Shown here: positions 37,694-46,229 of the stretch, piece by piece
Position numbering within the stretch: the first letter of the stretch is position 1
Layout: every line of letters begins with the position of its first letter
IMG/VR virus record: IMGVR_UViG_3300050821_003180
Span: 1 to 48,009 of that record
From: a virus
Length of the DNA stretch: 48,009 bases
Strand: one strand, 5' to 3'
Made by a program: the position numbers and the translations under genes
The notes under the pieces: model-generated
What the model was told of the DNA's origin: nothing
What the model saw: the letters and a program-made list of their open reading frames with translations, nothing else
Database searches by the model: none

Positions 37694-38007
37694 TTATCTT
37701 CGACCCCCTTTGCCCGGTTTTCATCCTTGCGCCGACTGACCATCTGTATCGCCATATCTGGCATTACTGTGGTTACAAGTTTGATCGCATTCCGGGTCGC
37801 CTGATTGAGCGCGGCGATTTGCTGCGGTTGGTAGGGTTGACCAAATTCCACGTCATTCAGGCAACGTCTCCCCGTGAAATGCCGCTCGAAGACGACCCCG
37901 GATACTTGGAATTGTGCGAGCTGACGCATGAACGATTCCTACTCAATATCGGACGCGGGCCGGATGCTGGCATGGGAAATAGCTGGGTTCGGGTCGTATT
38001 GCCCTAA
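37690..38007 (+). CDS. Hypothetical protein of the deazaguanine cluster
   Basis: A 105-residue protein, MIIFDPLCPVFILAPTDHLY, with YCGYKFDRIPGRLIERGDLL and an acidic second half. ATGA overlap with the previous gene. No family recognised. Confidence 0.6.
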   Translation: MIIFDPLCPVFILAPTDHLYRHIWHYCGYKFDRIPGRLIERGDLLRLVGLTKFHVIQATSPREMPLEDDPGYLELCELTHERFLLNIGRGPDAGMGNSWVRVVLP

Positions 38008-38019
38008 CAGGAGACCGAC

Positions 38020-38601
38020 GTGAATATTCGAGATTTCAAGGTAATGCTGCGTGAAATGGACCCGGCTGAAATGGCGGTTCATTCGATCCGCGATCATCAT
38101 GTCGAGGGGATAGATTATCTTTGCCTGCATCGCAGCGACAAGCTGACGGTCAAGCTCTATTTCATCGATCCTACCGCGATTGATATCGAGCCGGGTAAGT
38201 TCCTCGTCACGCCGCATACGCATCGATACAACTTCGAAAGCACTGTTCTCAAGGGGACATTGCGGCACGTGCGCTTTGAGGAAGTTCGCGGTACAGCATA
38301 TGAAGTATCTACCTATTCGCCGGAAACTCGCTCCCGCGAAAGCAGGGGCGATGCTAATCTGGTTCCATCCACAGAAGTCTATTCTGCTGGGGGCCATTAT
38401 TGGAACTCCGTGCTAGATATCCATACGCTGATAGTGCCCGCGGTGCCGGTCTTACTTGGCTTGGTCCAGTATTCGGACGTATGGCCGCGCTCGACGGTTT
38501 ATGTGCGAAAAGGCCATGAAATGAAGTTCCCGGAATCATCGACGATGACCGCAGATGAGGCCGCAAGACTGCGCGAACGTGCTTTGTCGATGCTCTCATG
38601 A
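38020..38601 (+). CDS. Cupin-like protein in the deazaguanine cluster
   Basis: A 193-residue protein, GTG start with AGGAGACCGAC upstream. PGKFLVTPHTHRYNFESTVL (about 58-77) fits the cupin metal motif G(x)5-6HxH(x)4E, and VYSAGGHYWNSVLDIHTL (about 118-135) supplies a further His. A metal-dependent oxygenase or isomerase-type role is possible. It overlaps dpdA by 4 bp, so it is in the same operon and may act on the base before or after transfer. This is inference. Confidence 0.6.
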   Translation: MNIRDFKVMLREMDPAEMAVHSIRDHHVEGIDYLCLHRSDKLTVKLYFIDPTAIDIEPGKFLVTPHTHRYNFESTVLKGTLRHVRFEEVRGTAYEVSTYSPETRSRESRGDANLVPSTEVYSAGGHYWNSVLDIHTLIVPAVPVLLGLVQYSDVWPRSTVYVRKGHEMKFPESSTMTADEAARLRERALSMLS

Positions 38602-39515
38602 ATCTATATATAGCGGGAATTTTCACGGCCAACTTCGAAAGGGGCGGCAATGGATGGGCCAAACTGGATGAGCGCGAGAAACAAGGACATGCAAGTGTTG
38701 AGAACTTCCTTGAGTCCTACCACTATATTGGGCATGGACGTTATAGTCAACGAATACGTGAAAACGGGCAGTGCGTTTTTCTTGACTCCGGGGCATTCTC
38801 CGCTTTCAGCTTGGGAGTTGAAGTTGATCTACCCGCATATTGCCGATGGATCAAAGAAAACATCGATATCGTCAGAGTCGAGGACGGTAGTCTCATGGCA
38901 TCCGTCCTCGACGGTATTGGAGACCCGCTTAAAACGTACCAAAATCAATGCGCAATGGAGCAATTCGGCGTCCGACCGTTGCCCTGCTTTCACTATGGCG
39001 AAGACGAAAGATATCTCGAATACTACATCGCCAACTACGAGTATATCACGATCGGAGGCATGGTCCCGATTTCGACGCCGCAACTCTTTCATTGGCTCGA
39101 CCGAATCTGGAATAAGTACCTCACTGACGGAAGCGGTAGGGCTCGCATTAAAGTACATGGGTTCGGATTGACTTCGATGGACCTGATGAAAGCGTACCCC
39201 TGGTATTCAGTCGATTCGAGCAGTTGGGTACAAATCGGTGCGCACGGCAACATCATGATGGAGGGCAAGACGCTAGGTTTCTCTAGCCAGTCGCCCAGCC
39301 GAAAGACCGTCAATCAACATATCGACTCGATGGCACCGATCATGCGCGAGGCAATCGAGCAAAAGCTGACTGGAATGGGGTATGATCCTGATAGACTCCG
39401 CGAGATTCAATACTCGCGCTGGGCCTTTAATGCCGAACAGTTCGCCAATATGGGCCGCGATCTGAAGGCGCAAGGGATCAAATTTGACCATCAACAACCG
39501 GAGCTGTTCTCGTGA
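38598..39515 (+). CDS. dpdA: DpdA, TGT-like DNA 7-deazaguanine transglycosylase
   Basis: A 305-residue protein of the tRNA-guanine transglycosylase fold, DpdA type. FLDSGAFSAF (residues 61-70) contains the first catalytic Asp (D63), TIGGMVP (151-157) and KVHGFGLTS (185-193) are the family loops, and YPWYSVDSSSW (200-210) gives the second Asp (D206). The enzyme exchanges guanine in DNA for preQ0. It is coupled by ATGA to the cupin gene and follows folE, queC, queD, queE, so the full set for preQ0-modified DNA is present. No known amidotransferase to convert preQ0 further was seen. Confidence 0.85.
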   Translation: MNLYIAGIFTANFERGGNGWAKLDEREKQGHASVENFLESYHYIGHGRYSQRIRENGQCVFLDSGAFSAFSLGVEVDLPAYCRWIKENIDIVRVEDGSLMASVLDGIGDPLKTYQNQCAMEQFGVRPLPCFHYGEDERYLEYYIANYEYITIGGMVPISTPQLFHWLDRIWNKYLTDGSGRARIKVHGFGLTSMDLMKAYPWYSVDSSSWVQIGAHGNIMMEGKTLGFSSQSPSRKTVNQHIDSMAPIMREAIEQKLTGMGYDPDRLREIQYSRWAFNAEQFANMGRDLKAQGIKFDHQQPELFS

Positions 39516-39901
39516 AATATTTGCTTGCGCCTCTCATGCCGATGCCGATTTACATGGCTCTGTTCGTCGATGAAAAATCGTATAGTCAATGGCTTCAGCG
39601 AGAAAAGATCAAGCCATATAAAGACTTTGTCGCTAAGGATGCAAATGGGTGTTGTCATTTCTTCGAAAATGATGAAACTTATTCAACGATAGTCGCAGTA
39701 TGTCTGAATATTAACCATATGCAGAAAAAGGATTCGATTAGCCAAGCGGCCACGATTATCCATGAGGCAGTGCATGTATATCAAGAATGCCTCAGATTTC
39801 TAGGCGAAACCAATCCGGGTGACGAGTTTGCAGCCTATTCGATTCAGCGTATTAGTGAACAGTTGATGCGCTCGTATGTGGCGCAGGTGGGGATTGCTTA
39901 A
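39512..39901 (+). CDS. Putative zinc metallopeptidase-like protein (HExxH)
   Basis: A 129-residue protein with TIIHEAVHVYQ (HExxH, about 82-92), a downstream GDEFAAYSIQRIS that supplies a Glu/Asp, and a Cys-rich middle. Such short HExxH proteins are common in phages; the zinc site is likely, but substrate and role are not known. ATGA overlap with dpdA. Confidence 0.7.
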   Translation: MKYLLAPLMPMPIYMALFVDEKSYSQWLQREKIKPYKDFVAKDANGCCHFFENDETYSTIVAVCLNINHMQKKDSISQAATIIHEAVHVYQECLRFLGETNPGDEFAAYSIQRISEQLMRSYVAQVGIA

Positions 39902-40357
39902 ATGGATCACGCTGAAAAAGTACAAGCGCTCTGCGAGATCAGCGACATGGTTGATCGGATGCAGCCATGCGGCTCGCGCGTTACCTGCGATCCGCCGCCG
40001 ATGGATACGGACGAGGATTATATTTTGTTTATTGGCGATAAATGGCCAGCGGGCGCAAACCTCGACGTAATCCCTGCCGATGAGCGCGAAATGAAACTGG
40101 AAATGCATTTGCGCGCAACCGGCTGGGAACTGGGCGGCTCGCTTCCGAACGACATTAAAGTCGAAGTGCCTTCGCACGTAAAGTTCAGTAGCTGGACAAA
40201 AGATGAGTTGAACCTTATCATCACGACCAGCGAAGAATTCTTTCGTCGGTACTTGGCTGCTACCCACATTGCCAAGCAACTGAACTTACTGCACAAGCGC
40301 GAACGGATCATGCTGTTCCAAGCCGTTCTATATGGGAATATTGTGGAGCCGTATTGA
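39902..40357 (+). CDS. Nucleotidyltransferase-like phage protein
   Basis: A 151-residue protein with CGSRVTCDPPPMDTDEDYIL (about 23-42), which fits a GS...D-x-D nucleotidyltransferase active site, and a C-terminal helix pattern SEEFFRRYLAATHIAKQLNL and RIMLFQAVLYG as in phage nucleotidyltransferase-domain proteins. It may transfer a nucleotide to a protein or RNA. It starts directly after the HExxH gene and ends at the clamp gene. Confidence 0.65.
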   Translation: MDHAEKVQALCEISDMVDRMQPCGSRVTCDPPPMDTDEDYILFIGDKWPAGANLDVIPADEREMKLEMHLRATGWELGGSLPNDIKVEVPSHVKFSSWTKDELNLIITTSEEFFRRYLAATHIAKQLNLLHKRERIMLFQAVLYGNIVEPY

Positions 40358-41346
40358 TGCTCGACGCCTTGAAATTCGTGAAAGGATCGGTCGCCAAGAA
40401 AGACCCGGTCCCGGCCCTGACCCATTTCAGCATCAAGAACGGAGTAATTCGGGGCTTCAATGGGATTATCTGCATGGCGGCTCCCATTGCCCTATCGCTG
40501 GATTGCCAGCCCAAAGCAATCCCTTTCACGAAGGCGATTGAGATTTGCGAGGGCATCGATGCGCCGCCAGCATTCTCTATGACCAAGGCTGGCAAGCTGA
40601 CGATTGCAGCGAGCAAGTTTAAAGTGCATATCGAATGCATTCAGGACGACTTCCCGCTTATCGAGCCCGAGGGCCAGCGAGTCGAGCTACAGCCGGGTCT
40701 GATGGCTGCATTCAAGACGCTTGCTCCCATGATTGCAGAAGACGCAAGTCGCCCTTGGGCGCGCGGTATCCTTTTGCGTGACGGATCGGCGTTTGCGACC
40801 AATAATATTTGCATTGGACAGTACTGGGTTGGAATTAACCTACCGTTCGATCTAAATATTCCTGAAGAATGCATTCGAGAGGTACTTCGTGTCAAGACTA
40901 GCCCCACCGCCGTATCAGCGACTACACGATCCGTCACGTTTCATTACGCCGATGGCCGCTGGATCAAGTCGCAACTGCTTAGTACCGATTGGCCGAATGT
41001 TTCACCGGTCTTGGATAAGCCAAGCAGCCCCGCACCCGTGCCACCCGATCTCTTTCCTAACCTTACCCGGATTGCACCGTACACGGATGCCTCTCGTCGC
41101 GTGTTCATTCAGGGAGATACATTGCGTACTCATGTTGAGGACGGGCTCGGGGCCAGCGCCGTGGTCGAAGGCTTACCGGTTTCAATTCGAGGGTGCTATA
41201 ACCTCGATTTACTCCGAAGTTTGGACGGATTGGTGGCTACGATCGACTTCAGTCTATACCCCAGCCCCGCTCTTTTCTTTGGTCCTGTCACAGACGCTGG
41301 CTACCCTCTACTACGCGGTGCAGTGGTAGGGATGAAAGGGGCTTAA
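40357..41346 (+). CDS. dnaN: DnaN-like sliding clamp
   Basis: A 329-residue protein with the beta-clamp pattern in divergent form: SKFKVHIECIQDDFPLIEPE (an xxFP-type loop near residues 88-103), MAAFKTLAPMIAEDASRPWARGILL, ATNNICIGQYWV, and SVTFHYADGRWIKSQLL. It ends with a short GKGA-like tail. As a dimer it would hold the phage polymerase on DNA. Homology is judged by eye, so 'DnaN-like' is meant structurally. Confidence 0.8.
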   Translation: MLDALKFVKGSVAKKDPVPALTHFSIKNGVIRGFNGIICMAAPIALSLDCQPKAIPFTKAIEICEGIDAPPAFSMTKAGKLTIAASKFKVHIECIQDDFPLIEPEGQRVELQPGLMAAFKTLAPMIAEDASRPWARGILLRDGSAFATNNICIGQYWVGINLPFDLNIPEECIREVLRVKTSPTAVSATTRSVTFHYADGRWIKSQLLSTDWPNVSPVLDKPSSPAPVPPDLFPNLTRIAPYTDASRRVFIQGDTLRTHVEDGLGASAVVEGLPVSIRGCYNLDLLRSLDGLVATIDFSLYPSPALFFGPVTDAGYPLLRGAVVGMKGA

Positions 41347-41347
41347 A

Positions 41348-41461
41348 ATGAACGATGAGCAAAAGCGGCAAGAGGAAGAACGCAAACGCCGTCAGAAGCG
41401 CGAAGAAGAACATCGACGCTATATTAAACGCCGCCGACGCGGACCAGCCGGAATGGACTGA
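41348..41461 (+). CDS. 37-residue highly charged peptide
   Basis: MNDEQKRQEEERKRRQKREE..., almost only charged residues, ending GPAGMD. AAAGGGG leads the ATG and the stop overlaps the next start. May be a real small protein, helical and RNA/DNA-binding, or a translational leader for the TGT-like gene. Confidence 0.5.
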   Translation: MNDEQKRQEEERKRRQKREEEHRRYIKRRRRGPAGMD

Positions 41462-42031
41462 ATGAAGTTTCTGATCGACGGAAGCAAAGAACGCTGTGCG
41501 GAACGCTGGCGACAATGGCCCGATGGAGTGGGCGGGCAGTTGCTCACCCCATTGACCCGATACCGGAATTGCAGCCGGGTCTACGCCATCGATAATGGGG
41601 CGTATTCGGGTTTTAAAGAAGCAGATTTCGTCAGTTTGCTGAAGCGTGAGCAACATTGCAAAGACGAATGCCTGTTCGTATGCATTCCAGATAAAGTTGG
41701 CTCCCATACGGAAACCGTCAATATGTGGGAACAATACAAGCATCTGGCGGATGGTTGGACGCGGGCATTTGTCGCCCAAGATGGTTTCTCTGGATTCCCT
41801 CCTGATGCAGAGGCGTGCTTCATTGGCGGCACCACCGCATTCAAGGATAGCAAAGCCGCAGACGAAATCGTAGTTTATGCGCTTGCCGCTGGAATGCATG
41901 TGCATATTGGTCGAGTTAATGAGAAAAAACGATTCTGGCATTTTCACGATCTAGGCGCGCATACTTGCGACGGATCGGGGATAAGCCGGTTCTCTGAAAA
42001 GTTGCCGAAGATTAGGGACGGGAGGGCTTAA
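41462..42031 (+). CDS. Second, short TGT/DpdA-like protein
   Basis: A 189-residue protein with the same motif order as DpdA in a smaller frame: YAIDNGAYSGF (41-51, first Asp D44), CFIGGTTAFKDS (119-130), VHIGRVN (147-153) and CDGSGISRF (169-177, second Asp D170). Both catalytic Asp are present. The family resembles short DpdA homologs seen in some phages. It may be a second enzyme with another base, sequence or step, or a partner subunit of DpdA. Its start overlaps the charged peptide. Confidence 0.6.
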   Translation: MKFLIDGSKERCAERWRQWPDGVGGQLLTPLTRYRNCSRVYAIDNGAYSGFKEADFVSLLKREQHCKDECLFVCIPDKVGSHTETVNMWEQYKHLADGWTRAFVAQDGFSGFPPDAEACFIGGTTAFKDSKAADEIVVYALAAGMHVHIGRVNEKKRFWHFHDLGAHTCDGSGISRFSEKLPKIRDGRA

Positions 42032-42032
42032 A

Positions 42033-42188
42033 ATGCGCTGGGACCTGTTCATCCATCACATGATTCCCCAAAAGGGATCGACTCGATATGCAATAATCGA
42101 GGCTCCGACTTACAAACTTGCTTGGCGGCTGGCCCGCAAGCTCTGTAAAGAATTGCATACTTCGAGTTTGAGGGTTGAACGTGCCTAA
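42033..42188 (+). CDS. 51-residue basic hypothetical protein
   Basis: MRWDLFIHHMIPQKGSTRYA..., basic and helical (APTYKLAWRLARKLCKELH). GGGAGGG leads the ATG. It overlaps the SLOG gene by 8 bp. No family recognised. Confidence 0.5.
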   Translation: MRWDLFIHHMIPQKGSTRYAIIEAPTYKLAWRLARKLCKELHTSSLRVERA

Positions 42189-42540
42189 GCCTAGCCGAAT
42201 TCTGGTCTGCGGAGGTAGAGACTTTACCGATCAGGCTAGGATAAATCAGGTACTGAATGAGTGCCGCCCTTTCTTTGAGCCAGAGTTTCTCTTGATTCAT
42301 GGTGGGGCGCGCGGAGCCGATATGGGCGCGCACGTGTGGGCGTTCTTTGCTGGGTGCGCGGTGATGCGCATGGATGCGAACTGGGACTTCTATGGCCGTC
42401 AAGCTGGCGCAGTTCGCAATCGGTGGATGCTAAAATGGGCTAAGCCGGACCTGGTTATAGCTTTTCCGGGCGGCAATGGAACCGCGAATATGATTGCGGA
42501 ATCTCGTAAAGCAGGGGTTGAAGTCTATGAGGTTCGATGA
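42181..42540 (+). CDS. SLOG-family (DUF2493 / YspA-like) protein
   Basis: A 119-residue Rossmann-like protein with a GTG start and GAGGG upstream. VCGGRDFTD (about 9-17) and IHGGARGADMGAHVWA (about 39-54), then VIAFPGGNGTANMI (about 93-106), fit the DUF2493/YspA branch of SLOG proteins, which bind nucleotide-related ligands. In this phage, with a Tad2-like protein elsewhere, it could also be a nucleotide-signal binder, but nothing proves it. The next gene starts inside its end. Confidence 0.8.
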   Translation: MPKPSRILVCGGRDFTDQARINQVLNECRPFFEPEFLLIHGGARGADMGAHVWAFFAGCAVMRMDANWDFYGRQAGAVRNRWMLKWAKPDLVIAFPGGNGTANMIAESRKAGVEVYEVR

Positions 42541-44581
42541 ACAAGGCTTATTCTGGAACGATACGAAGCCGATCAAAGAGAAGAAAGAAAAGATCGTTCG
42601 CACTCCGCCTGATCCGGTCTGGCTGAGTCCTGATTACTTGCCACATTATGATGAGGCCAAGGATTGGGAGCCGGACTGTTTTACTGATGAGGAACTGATC
42701 CATGCCGCGCAAAATAAAGAACGTCTTGTATGGGATACTGAGTCTTATCCTAATTATTGGTCTGCTGGCTTTACTTCCGTCGATACCGGCAAATCGCTGC
42801 TCTTTGAATGCGCACCCGAGTACGGAATTGATTTTGATAAAGCAAAACTCGACTGGGTGCTACGAAATTTCACACTTATCGACTTCAACGGCGAATCCTA
42901 CGATCGACATACTGCGGCTATTGCAGTCAAACCCGGCACCTCAGCAGATAGCATGTTTGCTGCGACGCAGCGAATAATCGAGTACGGCGAGCCGGGGTGG
43001 ATGGTCGTAAAGAGCATGGGCGCGCGCAAGGTCAAAATGGATCACATCGACTTGATCCAGTTGACGCCGCTGGCTCCGAGTTTGAAGATCATGGCGGGGC
43101 GGCTCGGGTCCACGCTTATGCTCGACCTGCCATTCAAGCCAGGTACATGGCTCAGCTACGCGCAAATCCGCATCATTCGCTGGTACATGTTCAATGATAA
43201 TCGCAACACTCAACTCGTCTACGAGGCTCACGCGGACAATATTAAGCTACGTGAAGAGTTTGGACCCAAATATGGTATTGATCTTAGAAGCGATTCCGAC
43301 GCTCAGATTGCCGAGTCCATTTTCAAAGCTGAGACTCGCAAGCGAACTGGTCGAGACCCCGGAGAATCCGTCAAAGAGCGACATAAACGATCACTGGAAA
43401 TGTCGTTTAAGTTCCAGATGCCTGATTGGGTTCAGTTCAAAACTCCAGAATTGCAGTGGCTCAGGCAACAACTCATTGATGCTGACTTTGTGGTGGGCGC
43501 GAACGGGTACGTGCAGGAACCCGCATTTTGCAAAGACCTACAGGTCCCCATCGGATCGATGAAGTACACTTTCGGAATCGGGGGCTTGCACTCGACCGAA
43601 AAGAGCGTCGCGCATTGCATATTCGTCGGCGGCAAGCAGAAGTATATTCTGCGAGATCACGACGTAGCTTCTTACTATCCGAAGCTGATTATCAATAGCG
43701 GCTACTATCCGCCAGCTATCGGGCCGATATTCATACCGATTTTCACCGAGATTTACGAGCGTCGACTGAAAGAGAAGAAGATCGACAAAAAGGGGGTTTG
43801 GGCACTGGGGCTCAAGATTGTGCTGAATGGCACTTTCGGCAAGACTTCAGACCCATTCTCAGTGCTATATTATCCGCCTCTCATGGTGCAAACCACTATC
43901 AGCGGCCAGCTTGCTTTGTTCATGATGATCGAGCGCGCCTATCTGGCTGGCATGGAAGTCACATCGGCCAATACGGACGGCGTCATCATCAAATGCAAGG
44001 TAGAGCAAGAGGCCGAGCTAGAAGCGATCGTCAAGGATTGGGAACAGGCGACCGGGCTCGAAATGGAAGGCACGGATTATGTGGCTACTTTCAGCCGTGA
44101 CGTGAATAGCTATATCGCAATCGACACGAAGTATAAATCCAAGCGCAAGGGATGGTACAAAGAAAATGGATGCACTGGACGACCCGATAACGAGCAGATC
44201 AAAAAGAATCCAACCGTTGAAATCGTTTCTGACGCAATCGAGGCTTTATTTACTCGGGGAATCCCCATCCAACAGACCATTCGAGAGTGCCGAGATATTA
44301 ATAAATTCGTTACTGTCAAGCAAGCGCAGGGTGGAGGTGCGTATGTTGAGGACGGACAGCCGCCTTACTATCTCGGAAAGGCTGTTCGGTTCTACGCGAG
44401 CGCTGGATGTACGGGGGAAATAATTACGTGCAAAAAGGGTTATCTCGTAGGCGGTTCACAGGGTTGCCGCCCGATAATGAGGTATGATGGATCATTCCCG
44501 ACAGACCTTGACTTCGAACGTTATGGTACAATTGCCGAAGCGTGCTTGGAAGAGTTGGGATTCAATCATCTAGTTTGCTAA
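42527..44581 (+). CDS. Family-B-like DNA polymerase
   Basis: A 684-residue polymerase. The exonuclease domain shows VWDTESYPNYW (Exo I, D and E near 67-69) and DFNGESYD (Exo II near 119-126). Polymerase motif A is DVASYYPKLI (379-388), motif B LKIVLNGTFGK (429-439), and motif C SANTDGV (480-486), where the usual DTD is NTD. A C-terminal thumb domain follows. It is compact compared with T4 or host Pol II. Clamp, helicase-primase and recombination genes are nearby, so it is the replicative enzyme. AGGGG leads the ATG. Confidence 0.85.
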   Translation: MRFDEQGLFWNDTKPIKEKKEKIVRTPPDPVWLSPDYLPHYDEAKDWEPDCFTDEELIHAAQNKERLVWDTESYPNYWSAGFTSVDTGKSLLFECAPEYGIDFDKAKLDWVLRNFTLIDFNGESYDRHTAAIAVKPGTSADSMFAATQRIIEYGEPGWMVVKSMGARKVKMDHIDLIQLTPLAPSLKIMAGRLGSTLMLDLPFKPGTWLSYAQIRIIRWYMFNDNRNTQLVYEAHADNIKLREEFGPKYGIDLRSDSDAQIAESIFKAETRKRTGRDPGESVKERHKRSLEMSFKFQMPDWVQFKTPELQWLRQQLIDADFVVGANGYVQEPAFCKDLQVPIGSMKYTFGIGGLHSTEKSVAHCIFVGGKQKYILRDHDVASYYPKLIINSGYYPPAIGPIFIPIFTEIYERRLKEKKIDKKGVWALGLKIVLNGTFGKTSDPFSVLYYPPLMVQTTISGQLALFMMIERAYLAGMEVTSANTDGVIIKCKVEQEAELEAIVKDWEQATGLEMEGTDYVATFSRDVNSYIAIDTKYKSKRKGWYKENGCTGRPDNEQIKKNPTVEIVSDAIEALFTRGIPIQQTIRECRDINKFVTVKQAQGGGAYVEDGQPPYYLGKAVRFYASAGCTGEIITCKKGYLVGGSQGCRPIMRYDGSFPTDLDFERYGTIAEACLEELGFNHLVC

Positions 44582-44596
44582 CCACATGGAGGCCCT

Positions 44597-45151
44597 ATGG
44601 GCGATTCACTGCAAGACCTTATCAACAAAGTAGTGCAATGGGGCAACGACCGCAACCTCAATGCGCCCGAGAATCTGAAGGCTCAGACCATGAAGCTGGT
44701 CTCGGAATTCGGGGAGATCGGGCTGGCCCTCGCGCAAAACGATGAGGCGGAAGTGATTGACGGAATCGGAGATACGATCGTCGTTGCCATTATTATCGGT
44801 CAGCAGATCGGTTTCCCGCTGCTTCCGTCTTGGCTTGATAGGTCGGATTCGCTTTCTTTTGACGGGATGCGCTACGAATATGCCGCCGGTCGACTCGGAC
44901 TGTTCGTCGACTCAGTTCTCAAAGGCCATAGCAACGCGACAATAGGGCTGCTATTGCGCGAGTTCGTCGAAGCGGCAGTTGACTTCATCAGGGATTGGGA
45001 TTTGGACGATCGACCGGAGTCCAGACCGGAGGCTTGCTTGGCATCGGCCTACAATGAGATCAAGGACCGCAAGGGAGTTATGCTTAACGGGGCGTTCATC
45101 AAAGAAGCGGACCCCCGCTATGCAGATGCGTTGCGCGAGCTAGGCCGGTAG
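44597..45151 (+). CDS. MazG-like nucleotide pyrophosphohydrolase
   Basis: A 184-residue all-alpha NTP pyrophosphohydrolase of MazG type: LVSEFGEIGLALAQNDEAEV (about 34-53) with the EFGE metal ligands and VIDGIGDTIVVAIII (53-67) with the second set of acidic ligands; the end ACLASAYNEIKDRKGVMLNG is typical. Phage MazG-like enzymes remove nucleotides or alarmones such as ppGpp during infection. GGAGG leads the ATG. Its end overlaps the lipase gene by 12 bp on the other strand. Confidence 0.8.
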   Translation: MGDSLQDLINKVVQWGNDRNLNAPENLKAQTMKLVSEFGEIGLALAQNDEAEVIDGIGDTIVVAIIIGQQIGFPLLPSWLDRSDSLSFDGMRYEYAAGRLGLFVDSVLKGHSNATIGLLLREFVEAAVDFIRDWDLDDRPESRPEACLASAYNEIKDRKGVMLNGAFIKEADPRYADALRELGR

Positions 45152-45724
45152 AGCCGCGATTACCCGAGGTAGCATGTGATCGACTAGATTCGGAATCGGT
45201 ATCCAAGGCTTACCGATTCCGATCAATTCCGCCGACTGGCTCCAGTTCGCAGGCAGATCGGTGACGAGATCGAGGCCATTGCGGTATAGCTGGACCGGGG
45301 CGTTTGCCAGAATTGTTCTGATATTTACGTCCGGGCTCACTCGCGGCGGCTCAAAGCCGTAAACCGCCGCTGGCGGCTTTTGAGCTACCGCCATGACCGT
45401 TGCGGCCACGATTGAGAGCGCTGCGCCCAGCGAATGCCCCACGAAAGTGACGGGCCTATCGCCAATGGCGTCGAGGATCGGCGCAGCGATAGCTAGCCAT
45501 GCATCCCAAAATCCCCGATGAATACTACCAATGCCGTCGATCGTAGTCGGCAATGCATTGAAGTCGGTCTGCCAGCAGTTCGCGTTATCGCTGCCCGGAA
45601 AGGCTACTACGAGACCTGCTGGCGTATCTCGTAGAATCGCGCGGGAGGCACTCTTCTCGACTCCAATATCTGGAGCCGCCGAGTAAGCCTCTAGCGCGAT
45701 AAGCGCATAATCACGCGGCGTCAT
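45140..45724 (-). CDS. Class-3 lipase-like alpha/beta hydrolase
   Basis: A 194-residue hydrolase. The nucleophile elbow is GHSLGAA (about 96-102), preceded by VVAFPGSDN and IHRGFWDAW; NGLDLVTDLP supplies the Asp and LVDHMLPRV the His of the triad. The family hydrolyses lipids. It stands as last gene of the lysis module, so it could help disrupt the outer membrane, but it has no signal peptide I can see, which argues for release after lysis starts or for a cytosolic substrate. It follows the lipoprotein gene directly. Confidence 0.75.
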   Translation of the reverse strand: MTPRDYALIALEAYSAAPDIGVEKSASRAILRDTPAGLVVAFPGSDNANCWQTDFNALPTTIDGIGSIHRGFWDAWLAIAAPILDAIGDRPVTFVGHSLGAALSIVAATVMAVAQKPPAAVYGFEPPRVSPDVNIRTILANAPVQLYRNGLDLVTDLPANWSQSAELIGIGKPWIPIPNLVDHMLPRVIAALPA

Positions 45725-46219
45725 TTAGGAACTCGCAGCGACCGGAGCCGAGGCCGGAATTGCGCCCGATGCCGGGACAGTCTTGACAGCGGCAGCCGCA
45801 ATCAGTTGATCGACGAGTCCCTGTACGATCGGGCCGAACGTATTCAAGCCGAGCAAGATCGCAGTCTGATTGGGGAATGTCGGTAGCCCTTGAATGAGCA
45901 TGACGACACTCGGTAGCAAGGTATCGTGCAAGGCTTGCATGCTGGTGACGTTCACCTGACCCCCAGCGGCACAAATCGCCTTGTTGACTGCCAGCACCCC
46001 CGGCTTGCTCGGATCACCCGGTACCCCCATGATGATCTGTTGCTGAGAGACATTGAGCAGGGGCGACGTGCCGATGGTTTGCAGATCACCGTTCACGACC
46101 GGACAGAGTTGCGTGAACTGCTCCTGCAAAGTCGGCAGGGACTTGCAGGCTCCAATGCCGATTGCAATCGATAGACCGAGGCAGATAATCAGCCCCAGTG
46201 AGAATAAAGACTTTTTCAT
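45725..46219 (-). CDS. Lipoprotein of the lysis module
   Basis: A 164-residue protein with signal peptide MKKSLFSLGLIICLGLSIAI and a likely lipobox IGAC (Cys near 25). The mature part is mainly helical and Ala/Pro/Gly-rich, with a C-terminal Pro/Ala tail. Outer-membrane-anchored spanin (o-spanin) genes sit in such places, but they are usually shorter and overlap an i-spanin gene, so it is only 'spanin-position lipoprotein'. GAGG leads the ATG. Confidence 0.65.
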   Translation of the reverse strand: MKKSLFSLGLIICLGLSIAIGIGACKSLPTLQEQFTQLCPVVNGDLQTIGTSPLLNVSQQQIIMGVPGDPSKPGVLAVNKAICAAGGQVNVTSMQALHDTLLPSVVMLIQGLPTFPNQTAILLGLNTFGPIVQGLVDQLIAAAAVKTVPASGAIPASAPVAASS

Positions 46220-46229
46220 GGCGGGTTCC

